Assembly (NCBI RefSeq): GCF_004027225.2
Contig: NC_046360.1
Span: forward strand, 1,600,001-1,664,000
DNA: 64,000 bases
Source of the DNA: Strigops habroptila
Lineage: Eukaryota > Chordata > Aves > Psittaciformes > Psittacidae
Direction: 5' to 3'
The notes beneath the pieces are model-generated. The model had not been told where the DNA came from. It did no database searches and saw only the letters and a program-made list of their open reading frames with translations. How positions within the stretch are numbered: position 1 is the stretch's first letter; every line of letters starts with the position of its first letter. A program made the position numbers and the translations under genes. Shown here piece after piece: positions 1-12,900 of this stretch.

Positions 1-1365
1 TTTAGTGTGGGGGAAGAAGGGAGACGCTGTTCTGGGAATAGCCGGTTCCCTCAGCCCACCAGGGTGCTGGGGGGACAGCCTCTGTATGGCTACTTCTCTC
101 CTAAGCACGAGAGAAAGGTTTCTTTATAGCAGTTCAGTGGGTTGGGGTTTGGAGAGGACGGGTTCCAGGCTCCTGAGACAGTGGCTGTCACCGAAATGCC
201 ATCATGTTTCAGTGGGAATCTTGGGAACGCCTGCTGCGATTCCAGCCATTCGTTCCAAGCACATCACGTAGCTGGATGATGCTATGATCAGCCCCGTGCC
301 TTTTTGAACTCAGTGATCAACGGGATGAGCAAAAAGGATTCCTTTTTCCCTGTGAAACAATCTCTTATTTTATTTGGCTCTTCACCATCCCAATCCTAGG
401 GATTCCTAGAATTTTCTCTTTCCTGGCTGTTTGTGAGCTCTTCCACTAACTGATTTTGTGCAAGCCTGCTGGAATGGACACCAATCCTGATAATTCATCT
501 GCTTCCCTCTTCCTGCCCTTTCTCTTGGCTGGTTTATCCAAGCTGCTCATGCTCTGCCCTCGGGGCCGTGTGCGGCCCTGGTTGGGCTCCATGCGGAGCT
601 GGGGTGATCCCTGCTCAAGCCCAGTGTGTTGCTCACCCTGTGCTGGAGGCACATCATCAGCATCAGTCCATCTCTGCTGGGAAATCAGCTTTCGTGGCCT
701 TCATGATTGATTTCAGCTTTATCTTTCTCCCCTTTGTGCCGGAGGAGGGTTTGTGTCTGTGAATGGCCCGCAGTGTCTCCAGCCCTTCTTAGCATTCCTG
801 CGCTGGGGATGTGGCCCACGCCTTGCGGCTGAACAATACATGCTCAGACTCCCCTTTTGTTGCTGCACTGCTAAGAACACGAGAGCAAAGCCTGCCCCGG
901 GTCTTGCTGCCTGCCTGGCTGCCTTTGACATGGATGGGGAGATGTTTGCCCCCATGGGGAGGCATTACAAGCCCCCCCCTCAGCATGGAATGCTGCCTGT
1001 CCCCCTTGCAGGCGTCTTTCTGCTGTTGCATGGTGGTGCCGTGGCTGTGTCTGAGGAAGAGGAGGTGTTCTCTGTGTGTCTGAAGTAACGTCAGACCTCC
1101 GCAGCTTACGTTTGGGTTTCTTCATGGGGAATGAGAATGATGACTTTTGTAGCCTGTTAAAGCTGCAAGTGAACATGGCCATGGGTATGGAAAGAGCCCT
1201 GAAGGCAGCTGCAGAGGTGGAGCGCCTGAATCCAAGAGGCTCGCCAGCTTTAGCTGTGTTGGGCACGTGCAGTTGCGATCTCAGGTCAGTTTATCAGCAT
1301 ATCGCAAAGTCTGTGCATGTGTGCAATGGAGCTTTGGTTTAAAACTGTAGTGCACGTGTTGGACA

Positions 1366-1531
1366 GGCTGCCCAGAGAAGCTGTGGCTGCCCCATCCCTG
1401 GCAGTGTTCAAGGCCAGGTTGGACACAGGGGCTTGGAGCAACCTGCTCTAGTGGAAGGTGTCCCTGCCCATGGCAGGGGTTGGAACTGGAGGAGCTTTAA
1501 GGTCCCTTCCAACCCATCATGATATATGATG
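1366..1531 (+). mobile_element. CR1 LINE 3' fragment
   Basis: The sequence from cccagagaagctgtggctgc through ggttggacacaggggcttgg to cccttccaaccc is the 3' untranslated end of an avian CR1 retrotransposon. It is heavily 5'-truncated and non-coding, and the terminal ATTCTATG-type repeat is degraded. Confidence 0.88.
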
Positions 1532-3125
1532 TGAAACTGGTCTTTCCCTGGTCATGAGCACTCACCCCTCCGCAGGACCCCACTCCATGTTAAGCTGGGA
1601 TGGTTGTGGTGATACTTGCAGCTGTATTTGTCAAGGTGATTCCTTTATGTTTCATTTCATCTCTCTGTGGCACTGGACTCTGCGTGACTGGCGTGAGACA
1701 CAGAGCAAAGGCCACTTGGAAACACCCAAAGAGCTATTTTAAACAGCATGAGAAAGGACTTGCTGCCGTTCCAGCTCCCGTGGCTGTTTCTCAGGTTGTA
1801 CGGTAGCATGTCAGTGACTCGCTTTGAAGTTCATTTTGTTCCCTGGCGCCGTTTTGTGTTGCTCAGGCCCCTTCTGAAGGCCCCTCTCTTGGTCAGGAAG
1901 TGTTATCTGATGTTCCTCCTATCAAGCCAAAGCAAGCAGCCAGTGTGCTGTAATTGTCAGCGTGACTTGGGAAGCAGGGACCAGCTGCTCCTTGTCTTCC
2001 TGCTGCTGCTCTGCCTGCATCTTCCTCTCTGTTTGATGTGCTCCTGTCCAGTTTAGTTTTGTTGCTATTTCAGCGTGCTCTGTCTCAAAATCCACCCTTT
2101 GGCACGTCAAGGGCCTGTGGGAGCATCCAAGGGGAGCTCCCCTCTCTGCTCTCTGAGCTCCCTGCCCTCGACCTGCCCTGGCTGGAGTGAGGGTCCCCGA
2201 GGAGAACACAAAGCAAAGCCAGGCAGAGCAGATGCTCTTGTTCACTGCATGAGCTCAGCACTAAAACACGAGCCATAAGCAACAGATCTGAGCAGCACTT
2301 GCACTAAACAGGCTGCTTGGCTGCGATCAGCAGCAAGCACAAAGACAACAAGTTCATTACGGCTCCAGAAATCCCGGGGGTCACTGGAGGTGTGGGGATG
2401 AGCCCAGCTCCTTGGGCATCCATGCATGGAGCGATCCTGTGGCTGTGCTGGGAGCAGCCGGGATACCCGGCCAGGCACAAACTCTGATATTCCTGTGTTC
2501 TGCCTCTTTTAGCTAGTTTTTAATCCTTACACTGGCAAGAGGTTGCTGAATCAACCTTAGGGTTATCTGTGTCTTCCAGGGAAAGTGGTTTTCTCTCTAC
2601 TAAGTTCTGTGTATGGATGTTTAGTTTGAGATGAGTTGTGTAAGAGTGTTTTCTTGTATCCTGCAAGAGGATTGTGTCGTATGTGAGATTCCCATTAAAA
2701 CAGGGAACTCGAGCACCCGAGGTATTAAAGGTTTCTTTGGGGAGCACACCACAACCTGAGCCCTAAGGGCAAAGCAAAGCTTAGAGAACACTGCGACTGG
2801 CAGCTGGTCCAGCTCACTCTGTCCGCTGACACGAGCAGCTCTGTTCCAAAATCCAGTATATTTAGCAGAATCCTCACTGGCGTTTTTGGACCCGGGGGAC
2901 AGCGTTTTGTAACACTGACAAGGCACTGCCTATTGTGTGCTCGAGCAGCTCGACGTGTAATTGATGTGTGTTGCAGCCACGCTCTTCTGGAGCTTTCCCA
3001 AAGGGGAAGAAATATTTCCTTCTCAAGTTGAGCAGCACGGAGCCAGCGGATGGAGCAAGGGACAGTGAAGCAAGAGGCACAGGGGCCTGCTCACAGTGGC
3101 CATTAAGCACCTTCTCCTTGCCATC

Positions 3126-3243
3126 CAGCTGGGTGGGAAGGGACCTTAAAGCTCCTCCAGCTCCAACCCCCTGCCACGGGCAGGGACACCTTCCACTAGA
3201 GCAGGTTGCTCCAAGCCCCTGTGTCCAACCTGGCCTTGGGTCT
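3126..3243 (-). mobile_element. CR1 LINE 3' fragment, inverted
   Basis: The minus-strand copy of the same 3' segment begins at gggaagggaccttaaagctc and runs through the ggttgctccaagcccctgtg block. It lacks the part that reads ctggcagtgttcaagg and beyond, so it is a short truncation. Confidence 0.85.
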
Positions 3244-6200
3244 GTGGCAAAACCTGTGGGCTCTGCATTTATTCAAGAGCCTGAAGTGACTCCTGTAAAG
3301 CAGCTGTGCTGGTCAGGATTCCTGGAAGGGCATCAGGGGATGGGTGGCCATGGATCCTGTGCCAGCGAGGCTGGGTGGAATAGAACAGAGAGCTGCTTCT
3401 TCCCCTGGTCAGGCTCGTGGTGCTGGTTAAGGCGAGCATGCCGTCCTAGTTTATGCCTGGAGAAAGGACTAGTCAGGGGTCTGTAAGCAACAAGTCTTCA
3501 ATGAATTTGTTCAAACCAGCCACTGAGAAATGAATCCTGAGCCACCCGAAAGACTTTCTTGTTCAGCAGTAGCTCAGTCACTCCGAAAATCAAACCCTGG
3601 TGGCTGTAGAGTAAATGAAGAGGCATTTTGACAGCTGATGCCTTTATCATGTCTGTGTTACAGAGCTGCCATGCAGTGCTTTAACTGTAAAAGAATGAAG
3701 AGGCATTAGTTTGCTGTGATGCTTATCTAGTTCTGTCCCAGGGAATTCGGACTTCCTGCGGCAAGGGGCTGCGGTGCTGATAGGCGCTGCGCTGCCTTGG
3801 GAAGCAAACAAACAAACAAAGTCTGGAGGAGGGAAATGATTAGACGAGCCTCAGCTGGTTTTCCCCCCTCCTGAATGGCCCTCTTTCATCAGGAGATGTT
3901 AGGACAAGTGCTTTTTCAAGCCAGGATATCAGTGGAAGACACAGTGTTCTGTAAAAGTCATCCAGTTCCTGGGTAGCATCAACAGACGCGATCGCTCTGC
4001 TCTGCACAGAATATACGGTCGACCTTTTCTTTTCCTTCTTTTCTTTTCTTTTATGGCTTTAGAAGCAAAAGGATGTGAGTTTTACAGCTAGTTATGAATC
4101 TTCTCAAATTTACTGACTTCTGTCTGACTCTTGGGCCAGCACAATGCTTCTGCTGTTCAAAGAGAACCAGTCCAAATTAGTATGTATTAGCCACTCGTTT
4201 TTCTGCTGCTAACAAATGCTGCTTACTGGGGCATTTATCACTGCTCCCGAGGGTCAAAAGTTGGGATGTTCTTTAAAGGGAGGATTTTGCTGTTCTTTAG
4301 GAGATCTTTCTAAACAGGCTGAAGTTTTAGTTGTTTTCTGGGAGCGCAGGGTTTAAAAGAGGGGTTTAAACTGGGTTGGAATATTGTGCCTTGCCTGTTT
4401 CTCACTTTTATTTCATTTAGGTGTCTCTTAGAGCAGTTGTATGAAGTGACTGAGAGCGAAGAGTGTTCCTAGAGTGGAGATAAGGCTCGGTGTGGGGTAA
4501 TGCTGCTGTTTCAGGATGATGGAAAGTAGGAGCTTTGGCAAAGAGGCGCTTGGGTGCGTTCCCTCCGTTTGGCACGGTGCTGGTCGTGTAGAAATGGGAG
4601 CTTATGTGGAAACTGGGGAGGTAGAGGCAGTCTGACTCGTGGTGAGCTGAGCTTTGTGAAGCTGGTACCCGGGTTAGGGAGCCAGAAGAGAAATCTTGCT
4701 CTCGACGGGTTCTCTGGCTGTGCTTTCCGGTTCATGTCCATGCAGATGGAATACGTGGGGACAAACACTTTGCAGTGTGGCTTGTCCTTTTCCTGCAGTC
4801 CCTCCCTGCCCCTGTAGCACGGCTGGCTCATTTGCCTGCAACTGGGAATATTCTGCTTTATTATGGAAGATTCCCTGACTCTGAGAGGAGAACATGAGGC
4901 AAGATGAACTGTCAGAGCAGGAGCTGCTGGTGCCTTTTGGAGGGAGCTCTGTCTCTTCTGAGGTTTTTCCTGCTGCAGAAATCCCAGTCAGTGCTTTATT
5001 AGGGATAAAAGAATATCCCTTGGGATACTTTTTCGCTTTCTGAGAGAAGTATTTCCCAAAATTCTTGGGGCATGAATACTGTGAATTATCTCCTCGTGTG
5101 TTATCATTCCCTTCCCGATGAGTGTGTGTGAAGCTGGTGTCTGGCTGAACATCCCAGACGTGGTGTTGGTGTCACTGCTTTTGTGTATTTCTGGCCTTTT
5201 TTAACGCTTTCCTGTGAGATCTGGTGTGTGAAGGAAACAAGACTCTTCCTGGCTCGCTTTGGGAACGAAGTGAATTCCCGTTTGCAGGAGTTCTTGCCGT
5301 TAGCCTGTGTGCCAGGCAGAGCGGAGCCGGAGTTCGGGATCGCGAGCAGCTCCTGTTCAGACACAACTTGCCCAGTGAGTGGTGAGTGCTGGAACGCTGT
5401 GGGAGTGTACATGGACAGTTGGTTTCATGAGAGTGCAGTTATCCTGCTGGCATTTGATTGACCTGATGTGTGACTTGTGGTGCCTGGGATTTAGGTGAAA
5501 ACTTCAGCTCGCTTTTTAGAGCCAGCTGGAATCTCGGATTTAAACCTGATCCTGATTTTTGTGGGAATTGTGCACCTTGAGGAGTCAGTTGGGAAATGAG
5601 GGAGCTTTGCCTGGGAACCTTGGCTGTGCTCTCAGAGAAGGGAAGAGCTGAGCTTGCAGCAGACATGAAATTCCTGCCTACTGCAGTGGAATGGAGCATT
5701 AGTGCTCGTTCTGCCCAAAGGCAAAGGCCCCGGATAAAGTACAGAGTGCTGGGAGTAGTAACTCCTGTGGGATCGTTTTCTGTAGCATAAGTAACTCCCG
5801 TGTAGCACAGTCTCATAATGGAGCATTTATATGGAGGAGATAGCAGACAGTAATTAATGAGGAGCTATGTTTGGAAGTGTGGGGCGGCAGAAAATTGGGC
5901 TTTGTAGCGAGGAATGTCTCTGGTGGTGTTGGAGCGGCGTAGGAAGTGCAGGGTAAGCAGTTGCTGTGGCAGCTAAAAGGTAGCTCAGGAGACATTGATG
6001 TTCAGCCTTGTGGGAAATGCTGACTTTTAGTCCAAGACTAAAATGCTCACAAGTGCCTGATGATTGTGTGTAATTAGGTTTGTGCTGGTGCTTACTGTAA
6101 CTGCTGGTTTGGTTCAGCCTTCTCTTCAGTTACGTTCTGGGGCCTGTGTCTTTTCACTCTGTGGACATACTGTTATGTATCTGCACAAACTACAGTCTCC

Positions 6201-6802
6201 TGCCTTATCCGTTGTCTTTTCCAGGATGGTTGTATCCAGCCAGAGCAAAGCAGAGTCTTTGCTCTTGTGTATGTTGTTTCCCCCCCTGAGGTTTCAGTGC
6301 AGTTTCCTTTCTCTGGCGATGGGCAGGTTTCATTGTCCCTCCCTTCCTCTGTAAATCTACAAGCACTTTATGGTTGTATGTTCTTGGGTTTGCATTCCAA
6401 AGAGATCTCAAGAACTGGAATGGGTAGGAACTGATTGACTCGGAACCTGATCCTCAGTCATCTTACAGGTCTAAGCCTGTAAAAAGTCCTACTCTTTACT
6501 GGTTTTAAGTTGCAGTGTTTGATAATCAAGTGATAAAGTCATTTCCAGCCCATGACAGCTCAGGCAAGTATCTCCTGCAATGGCCAAGTAATAAAATGTT
6601 GGTGGAAAATGACACATGAATAAGCCATGATTAATCCTGGAGCCGTGCCGTGCAAGTGGCAGGATAACTTTGGGAACAGCTTCTCATGGCAAAACCCTGC
6701 TGCAGCTTAGAGAGGGGAAGCTCTTCCTTCCCTAGGCACAGACCTGAGCATGCCTTTTGCTGGGGTTTCCTTTGGTTGACTTCTCTGTCCTTTGTTTTCC
6801 AG

Positions 6803-6906
6803 CCTGAGCGAGAGCTTTTTCATGGTGAAAGGTGCAGCCCTCTTCTTGCAACAAGGAAACAGCTCCCAGGGCCAGAGAAGTCTCCAGCATCCTCACAAAC
6901 ATGCAG
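6803..6906 (+). CDS. SSH1: SSH1 exon: start of Slingshot N-terminal domain
   Basis: The acceptor is ttttccag before 6803 and the donor is gtagtg after 6906. The first C completes a codon from the upstream exon. The exon encodes SLSESFFMVKGAALFLQQGN and continues to HPHKHA, with one base left over. It is the most 5' SSH1 exon in the window. Confidence 0.95.
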
Positions 6907-9900
6907 GTAGTGGATTCAGTCACCTACTGAACCTCTTCTTGCTTCACTGCTGAGCCAGGAGGTCTGTGCTGAGTGTGTATCCCTGTTTTCCGCAGCCGTA
7001 GATGAAGGAATATCCCTTGTGCTTCAGTGGTTTGGTCTTTGCCTTCCCCTTCAGCCTGTGGGGAGGGAAACTGGATGGACAGAGTCACAGGGCTCTAGCA
7101 CCTCTAATGTAGGTCCTGATTCAGCACAACAGGGGCATTTCTCCAAGTGCTCTCCCAGCCTCCAGTCATCTGAAGGTTGGGACTTTGGTGCCAGCATTCG
7201 TTCTTTTGAAACTCCCTGTTGCTGGTTTTGTTTGCTGTTGCTGGTAAGAGCAAGGAATGTTTTAATAGGATTTGGATCTCTGGATAGACATACGTTACTG
7301 AGCTCCCTATATTCCTGGTTTCAGGAAAATCCCCTTTTCAGTTAACTCGTCACTACCTGGCCCCTAAGAGTTTGTCGTGGTTTAAGAGCAGCCCGTCCTT
7401 CTTCCCCAGTCCCCTCCAGTGTGCCAAACGTGTGGGAAGACATGGTGGGGAGTTGTGTGATGAACATATACGGGGATCAATAAGCAGATGGGGGGTCAGG
7501 AAGGTGGATTCTACTCATCCTGTGGCTTTATGCCTTCTGTCCGTGACAGCTCTGGAATAAGTGATCACTGGGAAAGCAGAAAGATGATCATCAGGGCTTT
7601 TGGGGAGCAGGAGCATGTGGGAAAGGCACAGTGTGGTACTGTGTGCCCGCTGCTTGGTAAACACTCCAAGCACAAAGAGGGTATTTGAATGCCAAGCTTG
7701 GCTTTGGGTTTCTTTAATTGTCAGCAATTTCATATACCCAGCAAACATCCTACGGAAGGAATTTTATCTTGCATGGAAAGTTATGAGTGCATTACTGAGT
7801 TATTAGATGTGGACTGGGTTTGTTTTCTTGTAGATTCCTTGTTCCTTTCGCTTGCTTTCACCAAACAGAAATGAACCCGCTGCTCCAGAGCCTAAGGGAC
7901 TCGCTGCATGAGCAGCACTTTGTTTGAGATAGAAGGGATCCATCACCTCCCAAGCAGTTGTTCCTCCTGCCTCTTCCTCCCTTCTGCCCATATCTTTGTC
8001 TTCTCTGAGATGCTGTAATAGGAAGAGTATCATGATTTGTGTCTGTCATAGATGGTCTCAGTATATCTGGTACCTTCCAAATACTGTATGGTTGAGTTCT
8101 CACGCAGCCAGATAGTGCTCATGAAGAGGCTCAGTTCTGTTAGTATCTCTGGTTCAGCAAAGTTAATTGGCCTTCCTTAAATGGTATTTTTTGACTTAAG
8201 AACATCCAATTTCATGAAAGTTCAAGACTCTCAATTGTTAGTGCAGTGAGAGACCCTTTCTGATGATTTCTCTGCTTTCTGTGCAGGTGATTTGCCCCAG
8301 CACCTCCAGGTGATGATCAACCTCCTTCGCTGTGAGGACAGGATCAAACTGGTAAGAAAAGATGCATTTTCCTGCTCTCCTTTCTGTTGGAGGCATTTGA
8401 AACAGACCTGTAGAAGTTCATGAAAGGCATTGGCAAATCCTAGGTTTTCCTGTCCACTCTTTTTGCCCTGGTCCTTGCATCCAGGTACTGAGTTGGGGCA
8501 GGAAACTGATCTGTTTGAAGTGTGGCTTTTTTGTTAGATTTGATGTTCCAGTCAACTGAAAGACACTAACACAAGAGAGAGGAACTTTCTGATGCTAGTG
8601 GACACCCTGAAGTCAGTCTTGAAATTGCACCCAAATGGGGTTGGGCTTTCTTTTCAGGAAACCTGCAGAGGCTGTGGAAGTCACTGCAGAGAAGCTGGTG
8701 TCAGTTATCTCCTCCAGCATCACTAACATACTTCACTAAAGGCTTGTGAGCAGGAGAATCCTCTGAGCCTGTTTGCAGTTCAGTGCATGACCAATGTTAT
8801 TCCTGACTTTCTAGTTGAACCTCTTTAGAACAAATCTCCAGGTTACATTTTGTAGTATTTCTCTGAACTGGGGCAGGTAATCCAGGCTAATCTCTCCGGC
8901 CAATGGCAAGTCAAACTGGCAACGAGCCTTGCTGGAAGATGGATTGTCTCTCCCTGTGTCTTTTGTACTGCAGCTAAATAAAGCTTTTGGGTACAATTGC
9001 ACCCTAAAAACCCGAGGCAGCAATGGAAGCAGTGGTTATCCAGGGGCTGTTTGCAGAGCTTGCTGACCTTTCCCTAGGCTGTCCGGTTGGAAAGCGTGTG
9101 GACAGACCGAGTGCGGTACATGGTGGTTGTGTACAGCAGCGGGCGGCAGGACACCGAAGAGAACATTCTGCTGGGGGTGGATTTCTCCAGCAAGGAGAGG
9201 TATGTCTGAGGCAGGTTGTCAACACCAAACTGTCCCCAGGCAGTTGGTTTACATGATTCTGCGAACTCTAGCAAGAGAAAGGAGAAGTGCTGAGTTTTCT
9301 GACCAGTTGTGGGGCTGAAAGGGAGATTTCTGATCCAGAAAGCTTTCATTCTCCTTGGAATCTCTTGGGCAGTTGTGGGCAAAGCGTTCACATGTAATCC
9401 ATCTGTAGGGCTGTGGTATCTACCTCATCTGTGGTAGTTGGCTGTCTGCTCACTTCAGAATGCTCTTACAGACACATTTACAAAACTGGAACTTATTCTA
9501 TCCCCCAGACTTCACGTCTGTTGATGCTATGAAGCAATGGGGCTTTTGGGTGGGTGGCTTAGTTGCCAAAAAACAATACTGCAGAAGTACCTCCAAAACC
9601 AACAAACAAATGTGTCAGTAATGAACTGTTTCTTTTGTCCAGCTGATAAGAGCACATAGTATTTTGAAAGGCAAATAAAATATTTTGTTATCACAGACCC
9701 TCTCACATTATTCCAGTTTTAGGTGAGCAAATCAAGGCAGAAAAGCTCTTGGCCCAGAGACACGGGGCTGGCTTGGCAGAGCTGGAGTTAGAAGGCAGAG
9801 CTGCAGCCTGTTGTTCCTGTTCTCCCATGGTTTAGCAGGCTGCCATGCTGTGCTGGTGCAGCCAGTGTGGGGTTTGTTGTCCCTCTGGAAAACCTTAGTG

Positions 9901-12900
9901 GTTTTAAGGAGAAGGGGGGAGCTCTTGCACTGTAGGGAGACCTGTAGAGAAACTCACGGCTGTGCCTCCCTGATAAGATTATTGTCACTGGTGTTGCTGC
10001 CTCTTGTATCTGTGGTTAAATTGCTGCTGTTAGTGTGAGAGAGGAAACTCTAATGTAGCGTTTCCTAATGGCACGGTGAATGTTGCTGTGTCATCTTCAA
10101 ACCTGAACCAACCTTGCAATAATTTGCTGGTGATTATTGAGACAAGAGGAAAGATGGAAAAGTTGTGACAAATCCATTCTAACTGTGAGGTTTGCTGCCA
10201 TGTCACCCCTGTAAGCCCAAGCCTTTGTTAATTAAGGGTAAGTCCCGTGCATAAAGAAGTCAGTTAGCATTAGTGACTTCATTGAGTGAGTCTGTGGCTC
10301 TGTGCTGGGGCTGAAATGTCACTGCTGAGCTGTAAGTGTCCTCACTGCTGACAGTTGGACTAGTCAGGCGCTTTTGTGGGCTTTATTCCTTTCGCATATG
10401 TGTAATAAAACCCACTTTTTCTTGCAAAGCTCTGCAGTGCATTGTCCACATGTACGTTCAACTGGTCTATCAGATCCTTTCATCTGCTATAGAAAGGAGC
10501 TGAAGGCTTAAAAATAGAAAAGAACAGAACAAAACCCGAATTCTTTAACTGGCTCTTGCTGTCTGCATCCCAGTTTCCTTTAAAACTTTAATATCTCAGC
10601 CACTTAATTATTTACTGTGAAAGTTACTGGCCCCCGTTATAGTTCAGTTTTCTTGCCAGATTGAAATGAAAGTGTTCTTTTGGGGTAGGTAAAGTCATAA
10701 AACCCGGTTTTATCTTTCCTACCAGCCCAAGTGATGAAGTGAAAATCGAACACTGAGAAAGGCCCCTGGGGTCCTCTCCGGAGCAGGCAGGCGGCTGCTC
10801 TGCCACCCCCAGGGCTTGTGTTTTGAGCTGAGTCTCTGCAGCCAGATCCCTGAGATCCGCTTCTGTGTCCTGCTGGGGAACTGCCTGGCACTGGGCTTGT
10901 GATGGGGAGAGCAGGAAGGGTGATGGGGCTCACGCTGCAGAGCTTCGTGGCAGGCTCTGGAGCAGAAGAGCTGGAAACACTGATCCTTGCTTCTGTGATG
11001 TTTCTCCTGCTCTGTGGAGCAATCAGCAGGCTCATAGCAGAGTAGACCCTTAGCCTTCAGCTGGTGGTCTCCTTGTGTTGTGCATTTGATGGCCTAAGGC
11101 ATTACTAGGAATTACTAGAGCAAGACTTGAGGGTTTTAAAAATTAAAGAGTATTAATAATTAAGGGTATTGGCGTGACCTCATTGTGGCCTATATTTAAC
11201 ATCCCGTATAACAATCTCTCTTCCAGTAAGAGCTGCACCATAGGAATGGTTCTGAGGCTGTGGAGCGACACTAAAATCCATCTTGATGGTGATGGGTAAG
11301 AAACCACATTAAAAGGATAAATGTGAATGTCCTTCCCTACTTGGGGGCTGCTCAAGGAGAGATTCTCCGTCACCTCACAAATGAAGTTCCAATTTTGGAT
11401 TCATGGCTGCAGTCCTCTTATTCAGACAGTGAGGTTTTTGTCTTGCTGCCCTCAAACTGCTGGGTGGAACCTGTGGTACCCAGTGAATACTCCCTGAAAT
11501 CCCACTCGAGGGGTGGAACTCCCATTCCTGGGAAAGGTGTCCACTTGCCATTCTTATCTGGGAGGATGCTGGAAAATCAGTGACAGAAATTCTCATCCCT
11601 GATCCTTTTTGACCATGCCCCTTGCAGTAGCTGTTTGTAGAGTGCAGCTTGTGAGGAGCAGTTTCTGACTCTTGGTTTTTGCCTCCTCTCTCTGTTAGTG
11701 GCTTCAGCGTGAGCACTGCAGGGAGGATGCACATCTTCAAGCCAGTGTCGGTGCAAGCCATGTGGTACGTGTGTTTTAATTGGCTTTATTGAGAAAGAGA
11801 CTCGTTTCTGTGAGTAAATTAAAACCAAACTGCATTTAAGCACTGTCTGTAACTGGTGTTTAGTGAGCTGCAGCAGAGATGCTGCTTCCCTGTGGCAGCA
11901 GGTACCAGTGCTGTAAAGGACTGAGAATACTGATCCAAAACCAGGATCTTGTGCTTGTTCAGAGCAGTTGTGGGCTCTTCAGTATAAGGGAAGTGGCACT
12001 GAATAGGAAAGACCACCTCGAAGTCATCAGGCTGCAAACTCAATCTTTCCCCTCTCTGCATATGTTTGACTGGCTGAAGGAGGAGCCTCAGGACCCGTTG
12101 CCAATCCGATGGCATTCCCTGTGTTCTGCCTCGTTGCTGGGGTTCCTGCCGCACGGAAACTTTCCACCCCGGGTGCCTGTTCACCTTTCAGCTCCTGTCA
12201 CCCCTCCCTTGAGCAGGGATTCCAAAACACTGAAGCAGAGGTGGCTGAATCAGCAGCAGATCTGCCAGCAAATTCCTCCTTGAAGAGGCTGCTCCCCATC
12301 CCCGTGCAGAACAAACGCATCTCTCTTGGTCTGGACAGTTGGCTGGCTCCTCTAGGAGCATCCAGAGATCCCTGGCTTTGCTGTGTCTGATAGGGAAAAG
12401 ATACAGATGCAGAGAAGGGTGTCGTGATAGGGATGATTGGGTACAGAAACAACTGAAACTCTTGTTCCTGTCACTTTTGAACTCGGCCCCTCCTGTTGGC
12501 AGCCTCAGATGTGGTTAATGTGTTCAGTACAATGACATCTTTGGAGTGAGAACCTTAAAAAAAGAAAAATGTGAGGAGGGAAGGAAGGAAAAAGTAATGT
12601 TAGGATTTGCAAAAACAAATGACCCAATCTGGGCCTTGTCCCTGGAGCATGTCAGGGGCCAAGAATGCTGGTAAATATGCATCTGACTCCTTGCTGAAGG
12701 TGCTTTGAAAATTGTCCATGTTCTTTATTTTCCTTTGGTCTGGTTTCACAAGTTCACTAATGATTAGATCCCAGAGCGACTTGTGCCTTGGGCTTGCCTG
12801 TTAATCAGGACAAGATTTTGGCCACTGCCTTGGACTGGCTCTTGAGAAGGGCTCCAAAGGGCAGTTTGTGCCCTCTTTGAACTCTGATGCAAAAAATCTG

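Larger units (their letters stand above)
1..6802 (+). other. SSH1: SSH1 upstream intron sequence
   Basis: No exon could be recognised. I looked for the short segment that precedes LSESFFMVKG in the family (acidic, with EEDRK-like residues) and did not find it, so the first exons probably lie before base 1. The stretch holds two CR1 fragments (about 1366 and 3126) and a pyrimidine tract near 4023-4053. The remainder is unique-looking sequence with short chance ORFs. Confidence 0.6.
6907..11226 (+). other. SSH1: SSH1 introns between the first three exons and the 11227 exon
   Basis: Introns are 6907-8286, 8352-9077 and 9200-11226. Apart from splice sites I see no repeat family, RNA gene or conserved reading frame. 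The short ORFs here are not supported. Confidence 0.6.
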